Shown here in pieces: positions 50,921 through 61,045 of a DNA stretch of 64,000 nucleotides. The notes under the pieces are model-generated. The model saw nothing but the letters and a program-made list of their open reading frames with translations. It was not told the DNA's origin and ran no database searches. Location of the stretch: contig CM049316.1 in NCBI GenBank assembly GCA_026874595.1, positions 53,077,676 through 53,141,675 on the forward strand. Direction: 5' to 3'. Source of the DNA: Sipunculus nudus. Taxonomy: Eukaryota > Annelida > Sipuncula > Golfingiida > Sipunculidae. Positions within the stretch are counted from its first letter, which is position 1, and every line of letters begins with the position of its first letter. A program made the translations under genes and the position numbers.

Positions 50921-50943
50921 TGCTATTGTGAATGACCAGCCGT
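48279..50943. repeat. Homogeneous 33-bp satellite, about 81 units
   Basis: The unit begins ATTGCTATTGTGAATGACCA and continues GCCGTACTCAGAC. There are no indels over 2,665 bp, and nearly all variation is at three positions: TAC/TTC, ATT/CTT and, twice, GAC to AAC. The two AAC units (49391 and 50183) are exactly 792 bp (24 units) apart, and the variant order after them is nearly the same, which shows a recent block duplication. On plus, the period reads AIVNDQPYSDI with no in-frame ATG. On minus it reads MSEYGWSFTIA with an ATG in most units. The other four frames have a stop in every unit. Confidence 0.99.
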
Positions 50944-52810
50944 GACAAAACCTGTGACAAATAATATATCTCCTTTGTTATTAAATGCTACACAAGTTTA
51001 TACAGAGGCATAGTTATCCATTATTACGTGACGCTGCACAGAATGTGAGGGCATATTTTATTTATTCGGAATGGAAACAGATTTTTTCTGTTCATGTCCT
51101 CGGAGAACGTATCAACATTGTCCATCTACTACATTTCGTTTGTTATACAACCTCTAGGTGGCGGTGTAATCAACAAGAGTGAAACAAGAAGCGACAGAAA
51201 TGCTGGGACACAGTGACGTGTTAATACGGCTATTCAATGGAATATCGTAAAAGGTCAAAGGTCGATTGTGGAGTCAGTCCGATAGTGATGAAGGTCCTCG
51301 AATCCACCGCCCAAACTCCTAAACTACATATGGCAAAAAATCGAAAGAACCCGAGGCTCTGACGATAGATTTTGACTAATGGATAAATCACTAGACCGCT
51401 CAAATAAACCTGAGATCATGAAAATAAACCTTGTGCACTTTTGTCTGCATGCATTTTTGAACAGGGGGGGGATTAAGGCTGCATGGGGCTCCTGGTTGTG
51501 GCTGCCCTTTCTTTCAATTGATAACGTACACATTAACGAGAAAATCTGTTAAACCGTATTGTTTTTTACTTTCGTCCTAATTATGTTATACTAAGAATGT
51601 GGATTATGATGTTGTCAAAAATTTTTTATCACTGATGTTCATTAAATGGTGACGTCAGGACCAGTGAATTATTTTGGACTAAGGCCAGCCTGGGAAAATG
51701 ATATACTTTATCTGACCTGCTTAGGCAATTGCAGGCTTCTGTGTGAAGATCTAATGACGGCATTACGATTTACATAAACTTGTTTAGTCAGATCAGCATT
51801 AATGAAATGAATTTAAATGAATTCGTTAAATGATTTGATTCAAAACTGTTTTTTTTTTGTATCCCTTCTTCAAGGCACTTAGGCCTATACCCTCCTTCAC
51901 CAAGATAAAAAAATAACAAACATATGAATCATGCTGGTTAGATCATATATAATCATTACATGATTATACATAATTACAAGATTCGGCACGAATACTAGAG
52001 GCTGACAACGATATCAGTTACAAGCGTCGGCGAAATAGCTTATTCTTGCGTAGTTGCCATATACACCACTTGATATGAGATAAATGGTTAAAATAATCCA
52101 ACAACGATCAAATAAATAAAAAATGTGATTTATCCAACAGTTGTAATAAATTTACGTTACATGACTATGGTACTTTACAGCTAAAAAACTTTTCAACGTA
52201 CAGGAAATACATACACGTACCTGAAAAAACGCATCACATCACATTGACTGACTCGCTGCCAAGTGACGTGATTAAACATTTTGGCGGCAAGACGAGAGAC
52301 ATGCTATTCTTATGTAAATTAGATGGTTACACAAATATACAGTACAGTTCGTTAGCCTCCTACATTAAGGTTACACATTGCAGAATAACCAATAAACAAA
52401 AATGGAGGTACTTAAGAATAACCTGGGTTCAAATATAAATATAAAATTTAGTTAATGACGAGGTCATGTTGACGCCTCTATGGTAACTACAGCTGTTCCG
52501 CGCATTTGACTGTACTGCCCCCTACATTAAGCGAAGCCATTACATAGAGCTCAATGTGGGCCACTTATACATCAAACTAGGCCTACATTGCACACAAGAT
52601 AAACGGTTACAAAGTACCAATAACATGAAGATAACAGGAGTATATCATTTCCAATTACAGAGCAGTCTTATAATACAGTTAGGTTGTTTGTCCCAACCTG
52701 TGTGACAACAAAATTACATCTGTTGTGACGACCTATTACATGTAACGTTTAAGTGACTAGATTAATCAAACCTGTAGTATTTGACTAAACAAGGCTTACA
52801 TAAATCACAC
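50944..52810. other. Spacer with two CTCF-like motifs
   Basis: CCTCTAGGTGGCGG at 51151-51164 (plus) matches 13 of 14 positions of CCASYAGRKGGCRS, only 208 bp after the satellite. CTGCCCCCTACATT at 52515-52528 gives AATGTAGGGGGCAG on minus, with a full match to the 11-bp right part. The rest is AT-rich without a recognised gene. Confidence 0.45.
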
Positions 52811-52816
52811 CCTGTC

Positions 52817-52973
52817 ATATATATATATATAAGTATATATAATTATATATATATATACATATAAGTTTATTAAAGTGCAACATGTACATATTTTCCCCAA
52901 TTTCATAAACTCCTTCTAATGCAAATCTTGCATATGTTAACAGCGTCGCCTTTAGACAGTAAAAACACCAGTT

Positions 52974-53030
<57 letters not shown>

Positions 53031-53040
53031 CTGTGTGTGT
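52817..53040. repeat. (TA)n patches and (TA)n(TG)n compound tract
   Basis: TATATA patches at 52817-52860; TA repeats at 52977-53012 pass into TG repeats to 53040. Confidence 0.95.
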
Positions 53041-53778
53041 TAAATTACTGAAATTAATATTCCGTACATGGCTGACTTGTTACACGAATTCCTATCTTAT
53101 TGTTCTGTGTTAACTACAATTCCAGAGGAAATGTTCGATAGTTTCTTCCTAACCGGAATTACACTAGATATATACTCGATCCTCCCGCGCGAGACATCAG
53201 TATCGGCCGGTTTCAATCCGTATTGGATATAAGCCTATACGTAGCTTGTGAATTAGCCCTGTTTTTCCTCGAACATTTAAAAATGTAATCATCAGGGCAC
53301 AGTGGACTTAAACACATTCAATCCTGTAAAACAGTTCATGTCACCTATATCATCCAGTTACACTGATAGTTAAATCTGGTCCGACATACTTTCGGGGTCT
53401 TCACTTAAAAGATTTTTATTTATATATATATAAAGTTTTTTAGTTTTATATAGTTTTATAATTTTTTAGTTATATATATTTATATGGGTGCCAGTGGCAC
53501 CCATACCACTCTCATAAGGGTAGGTCTTTTGAGGTCACACATATTGCATATATAGAGAAGACTTATTCCTAAACACAAAACATAGTAAAGAGCCCATTTA
53601 TGAAAACTGTTCAAGTAAGTATTTTCTTGTCTAATGCCTGGCTAAATTGGCAATATCTCGTTCCAGATGTTTGGGCAGCATGTGCAAAAAGAGGGCATGG
53701 TCATTCCTGTGTTGGTTAATAAATACTTCAATCTGTTTTTAATTTTCTTTCTGGTTGCTGTTGGCAACTTCGTCTTCT
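53041..53778. other. AT-rich spacer with a 23-bp perfect palindrome
   Basis: TATGGGTGCCA and TGGCACCCATA flank a single G at 53483-53505. The half GGCACCCATA (53496-53505) is found inverted as TATGGGTGCC at 56578-56587, on the far side of the transposase pseudogene. No gene in the interval. Confidence 0.5.
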
Positions 53779-55837
53779 TTATCCAGCTGGTGGGATACCA
53801 GTAGATTCGCTTAGTGACAGAGGTTGTTGGCTGTTATTCATCCTTCTGGTTTTGGATGGTTTACGCCCATTTGGGTTTGAACAATTTATGCAGCCGCATT
53901 TATCATGACACGCAGTTCTAGTACCTTGGCACGGACATCTGGGCCGCTTGATTTTGATGGTAACATGGCACCTACCCTTCTTCCTCTTCTCACCAGAGGC
54001 CGCCTCTCCGCACATACAGCGTACAGCAGTACAGACAGTGGTGGTGTCATTTTCAGTTGGTTGGTCATAGATTTGCACCAGAGAGGGAGTGGTAACATTT
54101 CTTGGCTGCTCATTCATTCGTGACTAACTATGAACCTTCTGCCTTTAGAACTGCCACGTTTAATGCTTAATCAACTGGCATGGTGCAGATTATGTCCAGA
54201 GCGGTACTGATCATTATGTGCACACCCACTGACCGACCTGTCATCACGGGTATGATCTTGTGCATCTTCTTCAGCAATTCTAAAGCACATTAGGCCTGTC
54301 TTGTGATCTCTGTGTCCACAATTTTTCGTTAGAGTTAGTGTTCATCATTATCTCTGTGGCCTTTTAATTCCTCTATGTTTGTCAGTTCCACGTGATGCAA
54401 TGTTTCTTGGCTTGTATGTTACTGCTCTTGCAGTTTTGTTTTCACATTCCCAACCAAGCCTTGGGACTCTGCTGAGCCGAGGACAGTATGTTCAAAGTTT
54501 ATATGGTATGTTGGCTGGCAGTTGTTGCTCTCATCTTCATGTATTGTCTGGAAGCCTCTCTGCACTAAGCATGTATCAATTGGCCTGTATGGTTCTTCTG
54601 GCATGTCATAGCTACCGATGAGCTCCAGCAAACCACCATTCCGGGCAGATGTCACCATCGCTATATCAACCGCTGTGTTGCTCTCCATCTTCGCAATAGT
54701 GAAGTATTCGAGTGCTGTTTTCACAGTCACCCGTAACTGTCCATCAGGTGAGGGTGGTTCTAAGAACATCAGTGCCCTGGAAACATCACTTTCCGTCATA
54801 TCTTCCAAGCCGGACCCTGAGTCCCTCTACATCTGCAAAAACCCATATCTGCAATGCCAAATGATTCCGATGTATTTGGCATATGTCTGTTTTGAGACAC
54901 TGCTGCGATCTATGTACGCACTAACTTTGGCAATTTTTAACACACTTGTTGGAGACTTTTTGTTACCCGTATCTTCTTGGCATGCTGTCATTTTGCCATG
55001 CCACTTGGCTATAAAGAGATACAGCCTGGCAACTGCCAGGAAGGGGGTCAATCGAGGAACCTTAATCCCAGTTTGGCGAAAGTGACTATGGAAGTTTTTG
55101 TCCCTGCTTGTACCTGCTCGCAGTTGGATGTCTGCCAAGCAGCAGTTGATCAGATGGACACTCAGCTTTGTGATTTCTTTTCAGCTGCCTCATTGAGGAC
55201 TACATTTGTGTTACAAAGTCTTTCATACTTCTGTACAAATTGTTCTATGTTTGCCTTCATTTCTTCCACTGGTGGGGTTTCTAGTCTCCACCCGTTTTTG
55301 CCTGTGTCGCCTGTTCTGCGGGAACAGAGTCGGATTGCCGACCTTATTAAAAAAAAAAAACTGAACTGTATTGCGTCTTCAATTTCCTGGTCATGGGGCG
55401 CTGCAGTCCCAGATTTGCTGTGACCTTGAAGGTATGGTCAATGGTCAGGATGGTTCCTGTCAGCTAGGCCATCATGTTATCATAGATTTGTTTGCTATAT
55501 GCAAAGTCGTATAAAAGCAAGCGCTTTAGTGAGGCATTTGAGGGCACTGAGTTGTCAAAAACTATAATACTTTCTCCTGGAACACTACAATACACATATC
55601 TCTGAAGTGCAACTCCATTGTCGCGAAGGAAGTCCCGCCTATCACTATGGCTCGGAAACTGTCCAGGAATTCTGTAGTATAGGCCGTCTTTGAACAGCTC
55701 AGGAGGAATGGGAGTCTGTCCGTCTTTGGGAGGTTGTTGGACAGAATGTCTGCTTTGGTGAACAGGTACTGACCCCCTTGTCCGGAACAACGGTTGTCTC
55801 TTCCAACAAGCCTCACACTGCCTCTCACATGGCAAAC
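53779..55837 (-). pseudogene. Decayed DDE transposase gene with C-terminal cysteine-rich CXC-type domain
   Basis: Reading the minus strand: after an acceptor-like TTTGATGTTGCAG (ends 55838), a frame from 55837 reads PCERQCEACWKRQPLF ... LYYRIPGQFPSHS ... LKRLLLYDFAYSKQIYDNMM to a TAG at 55466-55464. The same frame resumes LTGTILTIDHTFKV, where Asp in DHTFK fits the first catalytic Asp of a DDE (MULE-like) domain, up to QYSSVF. There a T12 tract (55360-55349) and a stop mark an apparent internal deletion of the second catalytic region. RLCSRRTGDTGKNGW to VLNEAAEK follows, then a frameshift near 55160 to CLADIQLRAGTSRDKNFHS. More stops follow; 54808-54419 is open. The C-terminal 112-codon piece (54117-53779) has about 11 Cys, including RCPCQGTRTACHDKCGCINC. 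The family is recognised from memory, not by search. It cannot make an active enzyme. Confidence 0.72.
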
Positions 55838-56626
55838 CTGCAACATCAAAATGGACACCTGTCTTGTGGTTATATCGCTACGTAAACAGTGGTGTTTACG
55901 GATCTTAGGATTAAATTGAAATCTATAATTTTTCATACTCTCTGTATTCCTCGAATTGAAATTTTAGAATCATCTTTGAATATCTGTGGCATTTGGACAA
56001 TTTATGTTATAAATATGTAATATTTCATACAAAAGACTGCAACACATGCTGCCACTCTTCAGTGCAACTGTTTTCAGGAAGAAAATATATGAACCGGTGC
56101 CAAGGGAAGCAAGATAATCTTTGAGGTGAGCTGTCACTGCAAATATTTATGGCCATGCTGGTTCATGCATGCTGAGTAGCAGAGATTATGTACTGGGCAG
56201 AATTTGGTTCCAATGTGGTCTTTCGCAATTAAAAGATACAAATGCTGTCATGACCTTCCAAATGCTAATTCTGAGTCATTATATATGAAACCTGCTAATG
56301 AATAGAGAATAACTTATGAGTGGTTGCATTTCAAGCATATGAATTCTAGTGTTTCAATATGCATTCGAATCATTTCAAGGGCATATAGTACCTTATGTGA
56401 CCAGTTCAAGTACCTGTTTACTTAACTATTTATCTCAGAATTATGAATGAACACATGTAAATCACCATTGTTATCATTGTTGGTACTTTGTTTCACAAGC
56501 TTAACTGCTTTACGTAAGAGTTATCTGTAAAAGTGGCATATTACAAAACACTAACGGTAATACACTTGACATATATATATGGGTGCCCTAAACAAGCTCA
56601 ACAAGCGATGCCGCACATTTCACAGG
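55838..56626. other. AT-rich spacer, possible 5' flank of the transposon
   Basis: No frame resembling an N-terminal transposase exon is seen. TATGGGTGCC at 56578-56587 is the candidate outer inverted repeat. A short TA tract precedes it. Confidence 0.4.
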
Positions 56627-58848
56627 ACAACTAGTGGCCCATGGGCCATGACGCTCAGCTGAATATCAGGAATGTTGAACAATGAGCAAAATGACTGCCC
56701 GAGTGCAAAAAAATCATGAATTTTGCGAAGAGTCCTTAGAAAAGGGTTTTAGTGGGCTTTTGGACAGATGACCACTTCATTTGAAGGTCTCATAAAAAGA
56801 AAAAAAAATGTGTAAAAATTTGAAAAAATACAGGAAGTGCCACCTGTCTGCAGGAACTGATGAACACTCCATGATCAATATATATCAAAAGAATCATGGC
56901 TATCAATGCATCAGTTATTCATATACTGGAAATTTTGTATCACATTTTGCATTATTCTGGGGGGTACTTCAGAGCCCCTATAGCTTGGAGGATATGGGTA
57001 TGATTATTTGGGGGAAGGTGGAGGGGGGGGGGGGAGGGAATTATGAGCCAAACAACTAACAGAGACCTAACTTCAGATTTCCAAGAAGATTTTTCATGGA
57101 CCTCCCTAGATGTCAAGTATAAAGATTCTAGGTCAAGGGGTTACCAATTGTGCCCTGTTACAAGATGAGGCTTAATTTGAAGGTCTAAGAATAGATAAAA
57201 ACAAGGATGTTTGCCCAGAACCTCCCGGGATATTGTGTTAGAAGATTCTACGCCTAACAGATATGATTTGTGCCCATCTGACATTCAGGATGCTCCGGTA
57301 GGTCACAAAATATACATCATCATGACCTAATTTCAGAATTACAAGGAGATTTGCCTAGGAACTCCTTGGATGTACAGTTAGAAGTTTCTAGGTCTAACGG
57401 TTATGATTTGTGCCCTGTTAACGGCCGGGCTGATGCCGGACAAAGGGTGATCGCTATAGCACAGATGACTTACAGTCAGCTGAGCTAAAAATCGAAAAAA
57501 ATACAGGTGGCATCACCAGACTGCAGAAACTGATGAAACATTCCATGATTAATATCCATGCAAAGAATCATGGTGATTAATGCAATAGTTGTTCAGGTAC
57601 TTGAGCTTTTGTATCAAATTTTCCATTATTCTGGGGGGTAATTCGGAGCCCCATAGCTCAGAGTTTATGGGTAACAGAGACCTAATTTCAGGTTTCCAAG
57701 GATACTTTTCATGGGCCTTCCTGCATGTCAACAGAGAAGATTCTAGGTCGAGTCCTTATAATTTGTGCCCTGTTAACAGATGACCGCATCTTAAGAGGTC
57801 TCAAAAATAGAGAAAAACATTTGTAAAAAAAACGAAAAATTACAGGTGGCGCCACCAGACTGCAGAAACTGATGAAACGTTTCATGATCAATATCCATGG
57901 AAAAAATCATGGTGATCAATGCAATAGTTGTTCAGATACTTAAGCTTTTGTATCAAATTTTCCATAATTACTGGGGTTATTCGGAGGCCCATATCTCAGA
58001 GGTTATGGGTAACAGAGACCTAATTTCAGGTTTCCATAGAGAATTTTTATGGGCCTCCCTGCATGTCAAGAGAGAAGATTCCAGATCCAGTCATTATGAT
58101 TTGTGCCCTGTTAACAGATGACCACATCTGAAGGTCTCAAAAATAGAGAAAAACATTCATAAAAAAAGAAAAAATACAGGTGGCGCCACCAGACTGCAGA
58201 AACTGATGAAACATTCCATGATCATGGTGTTAATACAATAGTGGTTCAGATACTTGAGCTTTTGTATCAAATTTTCCATTATTTTGGGGGGTATTTCAGA
58301 ACCCCATAGCTCAGAGGTTATGGGTAACAGAGACCTAATTTCAGGTTTCCACAGAGACTTTTCATATGCCTCTCCGCAGTTCAAGTGAGAAGCTTCTAGG
58401 TCCAGTCTTTACGATTTGTGACCTGTTTACAGATGACCACTTCTTAAGAGGTCTCAAAAATAGAGAAAAAAATTCGTAAAAATTGAAAAAATATAGGTGG
58501 CGCCACCAGACTGCAGAAACTGATGAAACACTCCATGATCAATATCCATGCAAAAAATCATGGTGATCACTGCATTAGTTGTTCAGATAATTGAGCTTTT
58601 GTATCAAAGTTTCCATTATTCTGGGGGGGTACTTCGGAGACCCATAGCTCAAAGAATATGGGTAACAGAGACCTTATTTCAGGTTTCCAAGGAGATTATT
58701 CATGAACCTCCCAGGATGTCAAGTAACAAGATTCTAGGTCCAGCAGTTACAGTTTGTGCCCTGTTAACGGCCGGACGGCCGGACGGACGACGGACAAAGA
58801 GTGATCGCTATAGCTCAGATGACTTACAGTCAGCTGAGCTAAAAAGCA
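56627..58848 (+). mobile_element. Head/tail dispersed element, copy 3, with tandem core
   Basis: The head AGTGGCCCATGGGCCATGAC with GCTCAGCTGA is at 56627-56662 and the tail at 58803-58848 (GATCGCTATAGCTCAGATGA ... GTCAGCTGAGCTAAAAA), preceded by GGCCGGACGGCCGGACGGAC. The core consists of diverged units starting CAGGTGGCGCCACCAGACTG at 57504, 57843, 58177 and 58494 (339, 334, 317 bp), plus an older unit at 56831. A second tail copy lies inside at 57449-57493, so two elements may be fused. Shared unit parts are CTGCAGAAACTGATGAAAC, TTCTGGGGGGTA, GTGCCCTGTTAAC and ACAGAGACCTAATTTCAGG. No protein is encoded; open frames of 60-121 codons inside it are not genes. The design (unique ends, tandem core) recalls pearl/Helentron-like bivalve elements, but rolling-circle ends were not verified. 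Confidence 0.72.
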
Positions 58849-59300
58849 GCTCAGAACAAGTACTGAAATGGATGCATGGAACGGCTGGACACGTTGTTAC
58901 TGAAACCGTATAAGCCGTAGACAGAATATTAAATACTCATGCATGGTTGATCTTAATTTAAGAAGAATTTGCTAGAACAAGATACTTCTCAAGATGAACA
59001 TTATGTGTGAAGGAGTTCAGGTGATGCACCAATCTCTTATTATGTCATGCCTCTGAAAGGTCGATTACAGGGGACAGGAGTTCTTCGTACATTAATTTTG
59101 TGACGGTTGAACTCGCATGAAACAAAAGAATATCAAAACTTTCCGCCAGATACAATTGGCTGTGAAGGAGTGGACATTGAAATGTGGCTAAGAATCACTT
59201 AAACTTGTAAATAAATCATGCATTTATAGGATATATTTGGTGCAACAATAGATCATTATACATGCCCATTTTTCATATCAGTGGACATGTTGTACACTTG
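58849..59300. other. Spacer
   Basis: No gene recognised. Confidence 0.4.
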
Positions 59301-59305
59301 TGTCA

Positions 59306-59380
59306 CTCACCTCTGGGAATGCCCGCGGTTGCATCATCAAGGCCTTGACGCCACCTTTCTTACAAGTTTCTGGCATCGCT
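59306..59380 (-). CDS. Exon-like fragment with strong splice donor
   Basis: On minus, a frame reading MPETCKKGGVKALMMQPRAF ends at CCAGAG|GTGAGT (GT at about 59305-59304), a strong donor. It lies upstream (in minus orientation) of the transposase pseudogene, with the copy-3 element between them, so it could be an earlier exon of the same gene. I recognise no domain, and the acceptor side is uncertain. Confidence 0.25.
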
Positions 59381-59411
59381 TTCGGTATGTTTAGGAAAAG
59401 TTTTACATAGT

Positions 59412-59758
59412 AGGATTGGTTTCAATTTAAATGTTGCAGTGGTTCCTATATTAACTCCTCTGGTGTCAGGTACCTGTCCAAAGACGGTTCCGCAGTCCAA
59501 TGGCCAACAGCTCGTTTGATTATGACACCTTCAAATAGAGAGACAGGTACAATGTCTGACCTACTGTCTAATTTCAGTCCTCAAAAGAAACGTATCAAGT
59601 CACAAGGATTCCACATCAAATGGGGTGCTGCTGAGCCTGACTTGTCCAGTTCCTCTGTGAGGCAGATAAGATGGTCGTGTTTGACAAGGAAAAGCATCCC
59701 TGGCTGTTTATCACACTTTAAGTATATACAAGATGCCAAAGATCCAAAACAAATTTAA
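59412..59758 (+). CDS. Open frame of about 115 codons, strand ambiguous
   Basis: The plus frame is open from about 59412 to TAA at 59758 and reads VRYLSKDGSAVQWPTARL and later KKRIKSQGFHIKWGAAEPDL. An acceptor-like AAATGTTGCAG lies at about 59434-59444. The minus strand is also largely open over the same interval (GMLFLVKHDHLICL ... PVSLFEGVIIKRAVGHW) with one TGA at 59583. Either may be a transposon or host exon remnant. G+C and codon variety exceed the surroundings. No family recognised. Confidence 0.25.
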
Positions 59759-59819
59759 CAAGTCTCCTGTGACGACCTCACTCTGAATGAGCACTTATTT
59801 TAAAGTTTGCAGTCTGCTT

Positions 59820-60020
59820 CATATGTTATACGCAGTGGCTGGGGGTCAAGGGGGTCCTGATCCCCTTATGGAGCCGAACCAACTTTTTTTTAGGATTTCA
59901 AACCAAATTTTGCGCCCCTGACCCCCTCCTTCTTGGACCAAAGGGCCTTTTTTAGGTTTTCGTTCAGTCTTCCCGGGCGTGACCCTCCCCTTTCCAAAAT
60001 CCGGGATCCGCCCCTGATAT
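59820..60020. repeat. Dispersed repeat fragment ending GGATCCGCCCCTGA
   Basis: GTGGCTGGGGGTCAAGGGGG, ACCCCCTCCTTCTTGG and AAATCCGGGATCCGCCCCTG (about 59998) have the composition of a repeat terminus I recall from many invertebrate genomes. There is no coding capacity. Class unknown. Confidence 0.3.
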
Positions 60021-60370
60021 GTATACCATAACAGAATCCCTTTTCAAAATAAGTCAAAAGTATTTAATGCTTTATTTAATGCATATTATAATATAATTTA
60101 TATATAAATATAAAAGAAGACATTGATGCTCCGTGGAAAGTAATTTCTGAAATAATAATGAAGGATATTGGCGGTTTTGGACAAGTGGAATATATTTTTG
60201 ATAAATGCCGTATACCTTAAAAAATGCCGTACTTTTATCAAAGATGTTCATTGAACTGGGCAGATTATTCAACTGAAAAACCAGATGATATATAGACAGG
60301 ATTTTGCATCAACCTTTCTGGAACAATTAATATATACAAATAGATAAATCCTCGTTATACAGTAAGGTTA
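60021..60370. other. AT-rich spacer
   Basis: No gene recognised. Confidence 0.4.
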
Positions 60371-60375
60371 TGGCC

Positions 60376-60850
60376 AGACAAGGTTTCAATACTATCATGG
60401 ATCTTTTTGATAGTACATGTTTTATTGAAGAAATGGAATGACACAAGCTTGGCTTCCAGTTGTTTTATGTCTTGGCATCCTTAATATTCCTTATCAATGG
60501 CGCTTAGTGGTCGAGGGATTATGGAGAAAAGACCTTTGGAGCTTTAAAAATACTGAACATAGCATTCACAGTATAAATGCAAGTAGGTAGCTGAGGAAGT
60601 CGAACAATGTTAGAATAGGGTGCTTCCTGATGCTGTAATTATTTGGGGAAAAACATATTTACAGTAATGCACAGGACAAAACGTAGGGTTTTCCGATACA
60701 AAATCTTCCAACAAAGCAACTTTTATATCGTTGGTCAATAGGGGAATCTCCTATAGGTGTAGCTACTGTTTTGAAGAAAATGAAACACGGGAACATTTCC
60801 ATTTGTTTCATTTTTCAAGACGAAAACGTTTTATAGGATAATTGCCAACT
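60376..60850 (+). pseudogene. LINE reverse-transcriptase C-terminal remnant
   Basis: A broken frame reads NTIMDLFDSTCFIEEME, stop, HKLGFQLFYVLASLIF (60385-60500), like the region after the reverse-transcriptase domain of non-LTR retrotransposons. Then come FRYKIFQQSNFYIV (about 60690) and, in another frame, YRCSYCFEENETREHFHLF (60752-60808), matching the CxxC...E..EH zinc-knuckle of LINE RT C-termini. At least three stops and shifts are present and it is not functional. The clade is not determinable by eye. Confidence 0.5.
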
Positions 60851-60940
60851 TTAGGGTAATGCTATTCCTCTTACCTGTACTCTTAAAGCTTGCTATTACA
60901 AAGTCAGTATTCACATATTCTACCTATCCGTTTGGTTTTT

Positions 60941-60945
<5 letters not shown>

Positions 60946-61002
<57 letters not shown>

Positions 61003-61045
61003 CCGCTATAGCTCAGTTGACTTATAGTCAGCTGTGCTAAAATAT
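60946..61045 (+). repeat. (TA)n tract joined to a solo element tail
   Basis: Uninterrupted AT at 60946-61000, followed with no gap by TACCGCTATAGCTCAGTTGA and GTCAGCTGTGCTAAAAT (61001-61045). This is the same tail module as at 5243, 57449 and 58803, without a head nearby. Confidence 0.75.

Noticed and set aside
48264-50945. 893-codon plus-strand frame as a repeat protein gene
   Set aside because: It starts at TTG, has no in-frame ATG, and is open only because the unit is 33 bp without indels. Kept as a satellite with a low-confidence minus frame.
54618-55423. Plus-strand frames of 155 and 148 codons
   Set aside because: They are antisense to the transposase pseudogene, whose minus-strand pieces carry recognisable motifs.
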